A stretch of DNA of 64,000 nucleotides from Streptomyces sp. TSRI0107 (GTDB lineage: Bacteria; Actinomycetota; Actinomycetes; Streptomycetales; Streptomycetaceae), in NCBI RefSeq assembly GCF_001905845.1, contig NZ_LIVZ01000003.1, forward strand, positions 679,721-743,720. The letters run 5' to 3'. A program made the position numbers and the translations under genes. Positions 25,046 through 33,221 of the stretch are shown in pieces. The stretch's first letter is position 1. Each line of letters begins with the position of its first letter. The notes under the pieces are model-generated. The model had not been told where the DNA came from. It made no database searches and was given only the letters and a program-made list of their open reading frames with translations.

Positions 25046-25880
25046 GCCGACGCTCCGGGAAGGTCCGTGCGAACGCCGCCCGGACCACCGCGCCGGGCGT
25101 GCGGTCCAGCACTCCGAACACCACGTGCTCGAAGACGCCCGCGAACCGGCCGCCGGGACGCAGCAGGCCCTGGAAGGCGCCCGCCACCTGGGCCGGGTCG
25201 TTCTGGAAGACGCCGCAGCCCCAGGCGCCGAGCACCAGGCGCCGGTGGCCGTGGAAGGCGGCCGTCTCCAGGACGCGTTCGGCGCGGGTGGCGAGGGTGC
25301 GGGGCAGTTCGACGGCGCGGTGCGGGGCGGTGCGGCGGACGACGCCCGCGTTGGGGGCGGCCGCCGTCAGGAAGCCGACCGTGAACGGCTCGTCGAGCAG
25401 CCCGCCCCGGTCGTCACGGAAGACGGGGACGTCCGGGGTGTGGATGACGCGGTCCGTGTAGAACGGGTCGCGGTGGGCGCGGTGGTGGTCGTAGAACTCC
25501 GGGGCCCGCAGCAGGCAGGTGTACAGCGCCGAGGCGCGGCACAGGGCCTCCTCCTGGGCCTGGGCGCCGTTCAGATAGCCGCCTCCCGGGTTGCGGGCCG
25601 AGGCGAAGTTCAGCACCGCCGTACCGGCGCCGAGGCGGCGGGCGGCCTCCAGGCTGCTCTCCCCGGTGACCTCCACCAGGGTGTCCGCCGTCGGCGTGTC
25701 CGCTGTCGGCGCGGGCACCGCCGGCAGCGCCACCGGCTCCGGGCCGTGCATCCGGGTTCCGGCCCGGGCCGCCTCGATGGCCTCCACGAGGGGCACCGCG
25801 CGGCCGTCCGGCGCTCGGTAGGCCCCCGCGGCCACGATCTGTTCCGTCTCGCGTGCGATGCCGCGCAGGCGCGCGCTCAC
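25035..25880 (-). CDS. Bacterial poly(ADP-ribose) glycohydrolase-like protein (TIGR02452)
   Basis: A 281-residue macrodomain-fold protein. The signature NFASARNPGGGYLNGAQAQEEALCR contains GGG (99-101), seven residues, then QEE (109-111), exactly the GGG-x6-8-QEE motif of bacterial PARGs with its catalytic glutamates. Further conserved blocks are TAAAPNAG and LGAWGCGVFQNDP. It would hydrolyse ADP-ribose polymers. GTG 25880 is chosen because upstream codons are poorly coding. It diverges from the ergothioneine operon and converges on the cellulase with an 11-base overlap. Confidence 0.85.
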   Translation of the reverse strand: MSARLRGIARETEQIVAAGAYRAPDGRAVPLVEAIEAARAGTRMHGPEPVALPAVPAPTADTPTADTLVEVTGESSLEAARRLGAGTAVLNFASARNPGGGYLNGAQAQEEALCRASALYTCLLRAPEFYDHHRAHRDPFYTDRVIHTPDVPVFRDDRGGLLDEPFTVGFLTAAAPNAGVVRRTAPHRAVELPRTLATRAERVLETAAFHGHRRLVLGAWGCGVFQNDPAQVAGAFQGLLRPGGRFAGVFEHVVFGVLDRTPGAVVRAAFARTFPERRLSS

Positions 25881-26137
25881 GGCGCCACCCCCGTAGCCGC
25901 CGTGGCCGCGCGCCGCGCGGCCTCCCCCGTCGTGCTCATGAACGAATCCTGAGCGATCCTGGTCGTGCGGTGCAACAGAGTTTCGCGGCCCCGCGCGGAC
26001 CCGGCATGCCGTCCGGAAGGCCTCGATTTGCACCCTTGTCCGAACGGGCGAGAGGGTCTTGGGTGGGACGAGTGTGCCGGTCCGGAGCTCCCGGGCCCCG
26101 GGCCGGTGGCATGGAGGAACCTCAGAAGGGACCCGAC

Positions 26138-27442
26138 ATGTCCGATGCCGTGAGCGACTGTACGGATGCCCGCACCGCCGTCACCGAGGCCGAGGTGGAG
26201 GCGCTGGTGCGGGGCATCTGCTTCAAGACCGGACCACCCCGTTCCCTCGGCGTCGAGGTGGAATGGCTGGTCCACGAGCTGCGCGGGCCGCAGCTCCCCG
26301 TGACACCCGAACGGCTCGAAGCGGCCTACGCCGCCCTGCGCGCCACGCCCCTGGCGTCCGCGCTCACCGTGGAACCCGGCGGCCAGCTGGAGCTGAGCTC
26401 GCCGCCCGCCGCCTCCCTGATGGAGTGCGTGCGCACCGTCTCCGCCGACCTGGACGCCGTCCGCGCGGTCCTGCGTGAGCGGAGCCTGGCTCTCGTCGGC
26501 GTCGGCCACGACCCGTGGCACGCGCCGCGCCGGTTCCTGCGCCAGCCGCGCTACGACGCCATGGAGACCTGCCTCGACCGCACCGGCCCGGCCGGCCGCG
26601 CCATGATGTGCGCCTCGGCCTCGGTGCAGGTGTGTCTCGACGCCGGGTACGAGGAGCCCGGCCCGCTGGGGCATGTGCGGCGCTGGTGGCTGGCGCATCA
26701 GCTGGGGGCGGTCCTGGTGGCCGCGTTCGCCAACTCCCCGCTGGCGGGGCGTACGCCGACGGGCTGGGTGTCCACCCGGCAGCTGCGGTGGGCGCAGATC
26801 GGCGCGGGCCGGGCGGGCGCGCCGGCGCTGGACGCCGATCCGCGCGGTGCCTGGGCCCGGCGGGTGCTGGACGCGCCGGTGATGTGCGTGCGGCGGGACG
26901 GCGGCCCGTGGGAGGTGCCCGACGGGCTGACCTTCCGTGAGTGGACCCGGTCGCGGACACCGCGCCCGCCGACCTCCGACGACCTCGACTACCACCTGAC
27001 CACCCTGTTCCCGCCGGTCCGGCCTCGGGGCCACCTGGAGCTGCGGATGATCGACGCGCAGCCCGGCGACGACGGCTGGATCGTGCCGCTCGCCGTGGTC
27101 GCGGCGCTCTTCGACGATCCGGAGGCCGCCGAGACCGCCTACCGCGCGGTGAAGCCGCTGGCCGAGCGTTCCCTCGGGCTGCCCGCGCCGCACAATCCGC
27201 TGTGGTTCGACGCGGCCCGTGACGGGCTCGCCGATCCGGAGCTGTGCGAGGTGGCCCGGGTCTGCTTCGCGGCGGCGCTGGACGCGCTGCCCCGGCTGGG
27301 TGCCACGACCGAGGTGACGGACGCCGTCGCCGCGTACCGCGACCGCCATGTCGTCCGCGGCCGCTGCCCCGCCGACGACCTGCTCGACCGGCTGCTCGGG
27401 GCGGACCGCCGCCCGCCGCACGGGAAGGACCTCAGTTCATGA
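26138..27442 (+). CDS. egtA: EgtA, glutamate-cysteine ligase of ergothioneine synthesis
   Basis: A 434-residue carboxylate-amine/glutamate-cysteine ligase. The N-terminal GVEVEWLVHE block (about 38-47) holds substrate-binding glutamates, later segments include HDPWHAPRR, and HLELRMIDAQPGDD lies near residue 300. It makes gamma-glutamylcysteine, the sulfur donor used by EgtB in the actinobacterial pathway. It is first of four tightly packed genes (A, B, C, D). ATG 26138 is preferred; an in-frame ATG at 26111 is possible. The stop overlaps egtB by four bases. Confidence 0.92.
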   Translation: MSDAVSDCTDARTAVTEAEVEALVRGICFKTGPPRSLGVEVEWLVHELRGPQLPVTPERLEAAYAALRATPLASALTVEPGGQLELSSPPAASLMECVRTVSADLDAVRAVLRERSLALVGVGHDPWHAPRRFLRQPRYDAMETCLDRTGPAGRAMMCASASVQVCLDAGYEEPGPLGHVRRWWLAHQLGAVLVAAFANSPLAGRTPTGWVSTRQLRWAQIGAGRAGAPALDADPRGAWARRVLDAPVMCVRRDGGPWEVPDGLTFREWTRSRTPRPPTSDDLDYHLTTLFPPVRPRGHLELRMIDAQPGDDGWIVPLAVVAALFDDPEAAETAYRAVKPLAERSLGLPAPHNPLWFDAARDGLADPELCEVARVCFAAALDALPRLGATTEVTDAVAAYRDRHVVRGRCPADDLLDRLLGADRRPPHGKDLSS

Positions 27443-28821
27443 CCGAAACCGCTCCTGAAACCGCTGCCGACACCCCCGCCGGCACCGCTCCCGGCATCGC
27501 CCCCGAGACCGTCCGGGACCTCGACGCCGAGGCCTTCCGCGCCCGCGCCCTGGCCTCGCTGAACACCGCCCGCGACCGCACCACGCTGCTCACGACGTGT
27601 GTCGACGAGCCCGATCTCACCGCCCAGCACTCGCCGCTGATGTCGCCGCTGGTGTGGGACCTGGCGCACATCGGCAACCAGGAGGAGCAGTGGCTGCTGC
27701 GGGCGGTCGCCGGGCAGGAGGCGATCCGGCCTGAGATCGACAGCCTGTACGACGCCTTCGAGCATCCGCGCGCGGAGCGGCCGTCACTGCCGCTGCTGCC
27801 GCCCGCCGAGGCCCGCACGTACGCCGCCGACGTGCGCGGCCGGGTGCTGGACGTGCTGGAGGGCGCCGCCTTCCACGGCACCCGGCTCACCGAGGCGGGG
27901 TTCGCCTTCGGGATGATCGCGCAGCACGAACAGCAGCACGACGAGACCATGCTGATCACCCATCAGCTGCGCAAGGGGCCGCAGGCGCTCACCGCGCCGG
28001 ACCCCGAGCCGGTCCCCCTGTTCACCGGACCGGCCGAAGTCCTCGTGCCCGGCGGCCCGTTCACCATGGGCACGTCCGCCGAGCCGTGGGCGCTGGACAA
28101 CGAGCGCCCCGCGCACCGCCGTGACATACCGCCCTTCCACATCGACACCACGCCGGTGACGAACGCCGCCTACCAGGCGTTCATCGAGGACGGCGGGTAC
28201 ACCGAGCCCCGCTGGTGGACGGCCGAGGGCTGGGCGCACATCCGGCGCCACTCCATCAGCGCCCCGCTGTTCTGGCGCCGGGACGGCGGGCAGTGGCTGC
28301 GGCGCCGGTTCGGGGTGACCGAGGTGGTGCCACCGGACGAGCCGGTGCTGCACGTGTGCTGGTACGAGGCGGACGCGTACGCCCGCTGGGCCGGGCGGCG
28401 GCTGCCCACCGAGGCCGAGTGGGAGAAGGCGGCCCGCCACGACCCGGCGACCGGCCGCTCGAGGCGCTACCCGTGGGGCGACGCCGACCCCGGGCCCGAG
28501 CACGCCAATCTCGGCCAGCGGCATCTGCGGCCCGCCCCCGCCGGGAGCTACCCGGCCGGTGAGTCCCCGCTGGGCGTACGGCAGTTGATCGGCGACGTGT
28601 GGGAGTGGACGGCGAGCGACTTCCTGCCGTACCCGGGATTCCAGGCGTTCCCGTACAAGGAGTACTCGGAGGTGTTCTTCGGCCCCGACCACAAGGTGCT
28701 GCGCGGCGGTTCCTTCGCGGTGGACCCGGTGGCCTGCCGGGGCACGTTCCGCAACTGGGACTATCCGATCCGGCGGCAGATCTTCGCCGGCTTCCGCACG
28801 GCCCGCTCGCGGGACGTCTGA
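27439..28821 (+). CDS. egtB: EgtB, ergothioneine sulfoxide synthase
   Basis: A 460-residue protein in two parts. The N-terminal DinB-like four-helix domain carries WDLAHIGNQEEQW and AQHEQQHDET, whose histidines bind Fe(II). A C-terminal FGE/sulfatase-modifying domain from about 200 ends in LRGGSFAVDP...CRGTFRNWDYP. It joins gamma-glutamylcysteine to hercynine using O2. ATGA overlap with egtA and TGATG junction with egtC indicate coupled translation. Length and motifs are complete. Confidence 0.95.
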   Translation: MTETAPETAADTPAGTAPGIAPETVRDLDAEAFRARALASLNTARDRTTLLTTCVDEPDLTAQHSPLMSPLVWDLAHIGNQEEQWLLRAVAGQEAIRPEIDSLYDAFEHPRAERPSLPLLPPAEARTYAADVRGRVLDVLEGAAFHGTRLTEAGFAFGMIAQHEQQHDETMLITHQLRKGPQALTAPDPEPVPLFTGPAEVLVPGGPFTMGTSAEPWALDNERPAHRRDIPPFHIDTTPVTNAAYQAFIEDGGYTEPRWWTAEGWAHIRRHSISAPLFWRRDGGQWLRRRFGVTEVVPPDEPVLHVCWYEADAYARWAGRRLPTEAEWEKAARHDPATGRSRRYPWGDADPGPEHANLGQRHLRPAPAGSYPAGESPLGVRQLIGDVWEWTASDFLPYPGFQAFPYKEYSEVFFGPDHKVLRGGSFAVDPVACRGTFRNWDYPIRRQIFAGFRTARSRDV

Positions 28822-29606
28822 TGTGCCGTCATATCGCCTACGTGGGGCCGGAGCAGCCGCTGGGCGCGCTGCTGGCCGAGCCTCCGCACGCGCTGTACCG
28901 GCAGTCGTGGGCGCCCCGGCGGCAGCGGTACGGGACGGTCAACGCCGACGGGTTCGGGGTGGGCTGGTACGCCGACGAGGACCCGGTGCCGGCCCGTTAC
29001 CGGCGCGCCGGGCCCATCTGGGCGGACCAGTCCTTCGCCGATCTGGCGCGGGTCGTCCGCACCCGGGCACTGCTGGCGGCCGTCAGGGACGCGACCCTCG
29101 CCGGCGCGGACGCCGAGGCCGCGGCGGCGCCGTACGCCTCGGGCCGGTGGCTGTTCAGCCACAACGGCGCGGTGAAGGGCTGGCCGGGATCGCTGGCCGC
29201 GCTGTCCCGGAGCCTGCCGCCCGAGGATCTGCTGTCCCTGGAGGCCCGCAACGACTCCGCGCTGGTCTGGGCGCTGGTCCTGGCCCGGCTGCGGGCCGGG
29301 GACGATCCGGGGCGGGCGCTCGCCGACACCGTGCCGGAGGTCGCCGCGGCGGCCCCCGGCTCCCGGCTCAACCTGCTGCTGAGCGACGGCGCCGCCGTCA
29401 CCGCCACCACCTGGGGCGACACCCTGTGGTACCTGGTCCGGCCGGGTGGCGGCACGGTCGTGGCGTCCGAGCCCTACGACGACGACCCCCGCTGGACCGA
29501 GGTGCCGGACCGCACGCTGGTCACGGCGAGCCCCACCGAAGTGCGCCTCGCCCCGCTCAAGGAGCCGAGCCAGGCCCCCGCACCACCGAAGGAGCCCCAT
29601 ACGTGA
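28821..29606 (+). CDS. egtC: EgtC, gamma-glutamyl hercynylcysteine sulfoxide amidohydrolase
   Basis: A 261-residue class II glutamine amidotransferase-type hydrolase. The nucleophile is Cys2 (MCRHIAYVG), exposed after removal of the initiator Met. Typical blocks are NADGFGVGWY, LFSHNGAVKGW and NDSALVWALVL. It removes the glutamyl group from the EgtB product. The start codon shares one base with the egtB stop, and the stop overlaps egtD (GTGA). A Pro/Glu-rich tail closes the protein. Confidence 0.94.
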   Translation: MCRHIAYVGPEQPLGALLAEPPHALYRQSWAPRRQRYGTVNADGFGVGWYADEDPVPARYRRAGPIWADQSFADLARVVRTRALLAAVRDATLAGADAEAAAAPYASGRWLFSHNGAVKGWPGSLAALSRSLPPEDLLSLEARNDSALVWALVLARLRAGDDPGRALADTVPEVAAAAPGSRLNLLLSDGAAVTATTWGDTLWYLVRPGGGTVVASEPYDDDPRWTEVPDRTLVTASPTEVRLAPLKEPSQAPAPPKEPHT

Positions 29607-30565
29607 GCCCGTTCCTCGTCACCCGCACCCTGCCCGAGGACGCGACGAGCGCGGCCCTGCGCGCGGACGTCCTGCACGGCCTCACCGGCAACCCCAAGAC
29701 GCTGCCGCCGAAGTGGTTCTACGACGCCCGCGGCAGCGAGCTGTTCGAGCGCATCACCGAACTGACCGAGTACTACCCGACGCGCGCCGAGCGGGAGATC
29801 CTGATCGAACGCGCCGCCGAAATCGCCTCCGCGACCGGCGCCCGCACCCTGGTCGAGCTGGGTTCCGGCTCCTCCGAGAAGACCCGGCATCTGATCGACG
29901 CGTTCCCCGGGCTGCGGGTCTACGTGCCGGTCGACGTCAGCGAGAGCGCGCTCACCCAGGCCGGGCAGGCGCTCGTCGCGGAGCGGCCCGGCCTCGCCGT
30001 GCACGCGCTGATCGCCGACTTCACCGCCCGGCTGGAGCTGCCGGACACGCCGGGGCCGCGGCTGGTGGCGTTCCTCGGCGGCACGATCGGCAATCTGCTG
30101 CCCGCCGAGCGGGCGGAGTTCCTGGCCTCGGTGCGGGCGCTGCTCTCGCCGGGCGACGCCCTGCTGCTGGGCACCGACCTGGTCAAGGACGAGGGGGTGC
30201 TGGTCCGGGCGTACGACGACGCGGCCGGGGTGACGGCCGCGTTCAACCGGAACGTGCTGTCCGTCGTCAACCGTGAGCTGGGCGCCGACTTCGAGCCCGA
30301 CGCCTTCGACCACGTGGCGTTGTGGGACGCCGAGCGGGAGTGGATCGAGATGCGGCTGCGCTCCCGCGACGCGCAGACCGTGAAGATCCCGGCGCTCGAC
30401 CTCGCCGTGGAGTTCACGGCGGGCGAGGAACTGCGCACCGAGGTGTCGGCGAAGTTCCGCCAGGACGGCGTACGCGGTGAACTGGCCGCCGCCGGACTGG
30501 AGCTGACGCATTGGTGGACCGACAGCGGGGGCCGCTTCGCGCTGTCGCTGAGCGTGGTGCCATAG
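29603..30565 (+). CDS. egtD: EgtD, histidine Na-trimethyltransferase
   Basis: A 320-residue AdoMet methyltransferase of the DUF2260/EgtD family. Blocks include LPPKWFYDARGSELFERITELTEYYPTRAE, the AdoMet loop LVELGSGSSEKT, VAFLGGTIGNLLP, and the C-terminal histidine-binding TEVSAKF. It trimethylates histidine to hercynine, the first committed step. GTG start overlaps the egtC stop. The last enzyme, the C-S lyase EgtE, is not in the window, as is common because other PLP enzymes can supply it. A strong hairpin follows. Confidence 0.95.
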   Translation: MSPFLVTRTLPEDATSAALRADVLHGLTGNPKTLPPKWFYDARGSELFERITELTEYYPTRAEREILIERAAEIASATGARTLVELGSGSSEKTRHLIDAFPGLRVYVPVDVSESALTQAGQALVAERPGLAVHALIADFTARLELPDTPGPRLVAFLGGTIGNLLPAERAEFLASVRALLSPGDALLLGTDLVKDEGVLVRAYDDAAGVTAAFNRNVLSVVNRELGADFEPDAFDHVALWDAEREWIEMRLRSRDAQTVKIPALDLAVEFTAGEELRTEVSAKFRQDGVRGELAAAGLELTHWWTDSGGRFALSLSVVP

Positions 30566-30578
30566 CCCGGGAGCCCGG

Positions 30579-30609
30579 CCGGCCCGGTCCCGTACGGGGG
30601 CCGGGCCGG
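30579..30609. terminator. Terminator of the egt operon
   Basis: CCGGCCCGG (30579-30587) pairs with CCGGGCCGG (30601-30609), extended by a wobble and CCC/GGG, with a 5-base loop. It begins 13 bases after egtD and faces a converging gene, so it may serve both strands. Confidence 0.75.
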
Positions 30610-30613
30610 GAGG

Positions 30614-31882
30614 TCAGCCGGCGGGGGCCGTCAGCGCCTCGGTGATGCGGCGCGAGGCGCGGCGGGCCTCCGTCGCCGGGTCGGCGCCGGTGAGCACCTT
30701 CGTCATGTACTCCTTGATCGGGTTGTCGGCCTCGACCTTCGCCCAGTCGGGCGTGCTGGGCGTCGCCCGCCCCTGTGCCGCGCCGGCGGCCATGGCGGCG
30801 ACGCCCTCCTCGCCCGCCACCTTGCCGGCCAGGGTGGTCTTGTTGGGGACGTAGTTCATGGTGCGGGCCAGGTCGGTGTTCCACTCGGCGCCGGCCAGCG
30901 CCTCGACGACGGCGATCGCGCCGTCGCGCACGTCGGTGTTCTCCGGTACGACGAGATCGGAGCCGCCGGTGAAGACGGCGCCGGGCTTGTCGGCGGTCTT
31001 GCCGGGGACCGGGAAGAAGCCCAGCTTGCCCTCCAGGTCGGGGTTCTGCTGCACCACGGCCCGGGCGAGTCCCGGTACCGCGACGATCTGCGCCACCCGG
31101 CCCTGGGCGAACACCCCGGCCTGGGGCGGGTGTTCCTCGTCGGCGTCGACGGGGCCGTCACCGAGGGCCTGGAGGCGCCGGTAGAAGTCCATGCCGCGCA
31201 GGGCGGCCGGGGTGTCCAGGCTGCCCCGCCAGCTGCCGCCGTTCTCCTCGGCGAGGTCGCCGCCCTCGTCCCAGACGAACCCGGCGAGGGTGTACCAGTC
31301 CTGTCCGGCGAGGTAGATGCCCTGGTCGCCGCCGGAGTCGAGTTTCGCGGTGATCTCAAGCCACTCCTCGCGGGTCTTCGGCGGGGCGGTGACACCGGCC
31401 TGTTCGAAGAGGTCCGTGCGGTAGATGACGACGCGGTTGGCGGCGTACCAGGGGATGCCGTACTGGGCGGACATCTGCTGGCCGGGCTCGGCGAGGCCGG
31501 GCAGCCAGTCGTCCATGCCCCAGTCCCGCATGGACTCCAGGGTCAGGTCGAGCAGTCCGCCGCCCTCGATGTACTGCGGGACCTGGGTGTTGCCGACCTC
31601 GATGACGTCGGGCGCGTCCGCGTCCTCCGAGTCCAGCGCGGCCTGCACCTTCTCGCCGATGCCGGTCCATTCCTGGATGCGGATGTCGAGGTCGAGGTCG
31701 CCGTGGGTGCGCTCGAACTGCTCGGTGAAGCGGTCCAGGAACTCCCGGGAGGCGCTGTCCTTCATCAGCCAGACGACGACGGTGCGCCGTTCGGGGGCGG
31801 TGTTGCCGGGCACCAGACCGCAGCCGGTGACGAGGGATGCGGTGAGGGCGCAGGTGACGGCGAGCAGACGGCGACGTCTCAC
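30614..31882 (-). CDS. Solute-binding lipoprotein of a sugar-type ABC transporter (orphan)
   Basis: A 422-residue family 1 extracellular solute-binding protein. The leader RRRRLLAVTCALTASLVTGC has a lipobox (LVTGC), so it is a lipoprotein on the outer face of the membrane. Family blocks include TEQFERTHGDLDLDIRIQEW, DAPDVIEVGNTQ and GIPWYAANRVVIYRTDLF. GTG 31882 is chosen because it places the signal peptide at the N-terminus. No permease or ATPase genes are nearby. Its ligand is unknown; sugars or chito-oligosaccharides are typical. Confidence 0.85.
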   Translation of the reverse strand: MRRRRLLAVTCALTASLVTGCGLVPGNTAPERRTVVVWLMKDSASREFLDRFTEQFERTHGDLDLDIRIQEWTGIGEKVQAALDSEDADAPDVIEVGNTQVPQYIEGGGLLDLTLESMRDWGMDDWLPGLAEPGQQMSAQYGIPWYAANRVVIYRTDLFEQAGVTAPPKTREEWLEITAKLDSGGDQGIYLAGQDWYTLAGFVWDEGGDLAEENGGSWRGSLDTPAALRGMDFYRRLQALGDGPVDADEEHPPQAGVFAQGRVAQIVAVPGLARAVVQQNPDLEGKLGFFPVPGKTADKPGAVFTGGSDLVVPENTDVRDGAIAVVEALAGAEWNTDLARTMNYVPNKTTLAGKVAGEEGVAAMAAGAAQGRATPSTPDWAKVEADNPIKEYMTKVLTGADPATEARRASRRITEALTAPAG

Positions 31883-32103
31883 GAGGGGTCCTGTTCTGTC
31901 TGTGGACAGGGGTGCGGAAGCCCGACGTGGGGGGTGAGCGGAAAACTCGTACGGGTGTGCTCGGATTTTGGTATGGACCAATGCGGAGGTCAAGCGATTC
32001 CGGCCGACGGCTCGGCGCCGGCCCGACGCCTCGCGGTCCGACGCGGCTTGGGGCACGGTGGAGTGACGCGTGACACAGCCGTCACGGCGGAGAGGAGCAC
32101 CCC

Positions 32104-32319
32104 ATGTCGAACCACACCTACCGGGTCACCGAGATCGTCGGCACCTCCCCCGAGGGCGTCGACCAGGCCGTCCGCAACGGCATCTCCCGCGCCTCGCAGA
32201 CCCTGCGCTACCTGGACTGGTTCGAGGTCACCCAGGTGCGCGGCCAGATCGAGAACGGGCAGATCGCCCACTGGCAGGTGGGCCTGAAGGTGGGCTTCCG
32301 GCTGGAGGACGCGGACTGA
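32104..32319 (+). CDS. Dodecin-like flavin-binding protein
   Basis: A 71-residue protein of exact dodecin length. It begins MSNHTYRVTEIVGTSPEG, with the flavin-stacking region around LDWFEVTQVRGQIENG and the last strand WQVGLKVGFRL. Dodecins form hollow 12-mers that store or buffer FMN or CoA. GGAGAGGAG lies just before the start. It is monocistronic between the orphan lipoprotein (divergent) and the HAD gene (convergent). Confidence 0.9.
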   Translation: MSNHTYRVTEIVGTSPEGVDQAVRNGISRASQTLRYLDWFEVTQVRGQIENGQIAHWQVGLKVGFRLEDAD

Positions 32320-32324
32320 GCCCG

Positions 32325-32825
32325 TCAGGTCCGGCCCTCGCGCTCCTGCGCGACCTTCAGGTCTGCCGACGGGGTGGCCCAGCGCGCCCGTACGACGGTG
32401 AAGCCGGCCCGCTCGGCGTCCTCGCACACCAGTTCGTCGTCGTCCACGAGGACGTGGATCTCCCGGGTCCGGGCGAGCCGGCGCAGGATGGCCAGCTTGG
32501 TGTGCCGGGCGGGCCTGCGGTCGTCGTTGCGCCGCATGTAGACGCGTCCCTCGGGCAGCCCGTGCGCGGCCAGCCAGTCCAGCGTGTCGCGCCGGCATCG
32601 CTCGGGCCGCCCGGTCAGGTAGACCACCTCGCACTCCTCGGCGCTCTCCCGCGCCAGCGCGACCCCCTCCGGGAGCGGCGGGTCCTGCGGCGCGGCCGCG
32701 AAGAACGCGTCCCAGTCCCGCGGCCTGCGCTCCAGGTACTTCTGCCGGTGCGCGGTGTCGGAGAGGGTGTTGTCCAGGTCGAACACGGCCAGCGGCGGCT
32801 TCGCGGTGTCGGTCACACCGCCCAC
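32325..32825 (-). CDS. HAD-superfamily phosphatase (polynucleotide-kinase-phosphatase-like)
   Basis: A protein of about 163-166 residues. Motif I DLDNTLSDT (about 16-24) has the nucleophile and acid aspartates, motif II is YLTGRPERCR, and motif IV is VDDDELVCEDAERAG. It is a small cytoplasmic phosphatase; the YMRRNDDRR segment recalls the phosphatase half of bacterial polynucleotide kinases. The start may be GTG 32825 or GTG 32816, the latter with AGGGTGG upstream. A small mobile element ends two bases before 32825, so the gene's native promoter has probably been displaced. Confidence 0.8.
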   Translation of the reverse strand: MGGVTDTAKPPLAVFDLDNTLSDTAHRQKYLERRPRDWDAFFAAAPQDPPLPEGVALARESAEECEVVYLTGRPERCRRDTLDWLAAHGLPEGRVYMRRNDDRRPARHTKLAILRRLARTREIHVLVDDDELVCEDAERAGFTVVRARWATPSADLKVAQEREGRT

Positions 32826-32826
32826 C

Positions 32827-32992
32827 CTAGGGGGTGTCTCGTCGATCAGGCCGGATCAGGGAGCGACGTCTGGTGCCGTGCATCGCAAGGCGGAGGAGGG
32901 AGCCGATGCGGCGCATCGGCGAGTGACGACAACGCGGCGAGGCGCGGCACCAGGCGCCGCGAGCCCGGCATGATCGGCGAGACGCCCCCTAG
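32827..32992. mobile_element. MITE-like element, copy A, with CTAG target duplication
   Basis: A 158-bp non-coding element (32831-32988) flanked by CTAG at 32827-32830 and 32989-32992. The ends read GGGGTGTCTCGTCGATCA and, on the other strand, GGGGCGTCTCGCCGATCA, a terminal inverted repeat of about 22 bp with three mismatches. An internal 19-bp palindrome GCCGATGCGGCGCATCGGC lies at 32902-32920. A nearly identical inverted copy is at 63851-64000, and a related one at 60468-60657. CTAG duplication is typical of IS5-family transposition, so a non-autonomous derivative mobilised in trans is likely. Nothing else is seen up to 33221. Confidence 0.8.
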
Positions 32993-33221
32993 GGGGTGCG
33001 GAGAGAAGTGTGCGGCGCCCGAGGTCAGTGTGGTTACGCGCTGCCCCCAGAAGGGCGGCAGGCCCAGGGGTGGGCCTGTATGGAGTCGAACCACGAAGAA
33101 CGCGTGACCGGCGCACCGGGCGCCTGGACTCACCGTAGATCGCCTCGACGCGCACCCGCCAGCGGATTACGGCCGTGCCCGGCGGCGGGAATGCCGGCCG
33201 GTCGCAGGTGTTGAACCCGGT

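Noticed and set aside
33070..33130. tRNA-like TTCGA segment near GGAGTCGAACCAC (minus-strand GGTTCGACTCC)
   Set aside because: The T-arm-like string pairs poorly and no acceptor, D or anticodon arm could be folded around it; no CCA end.
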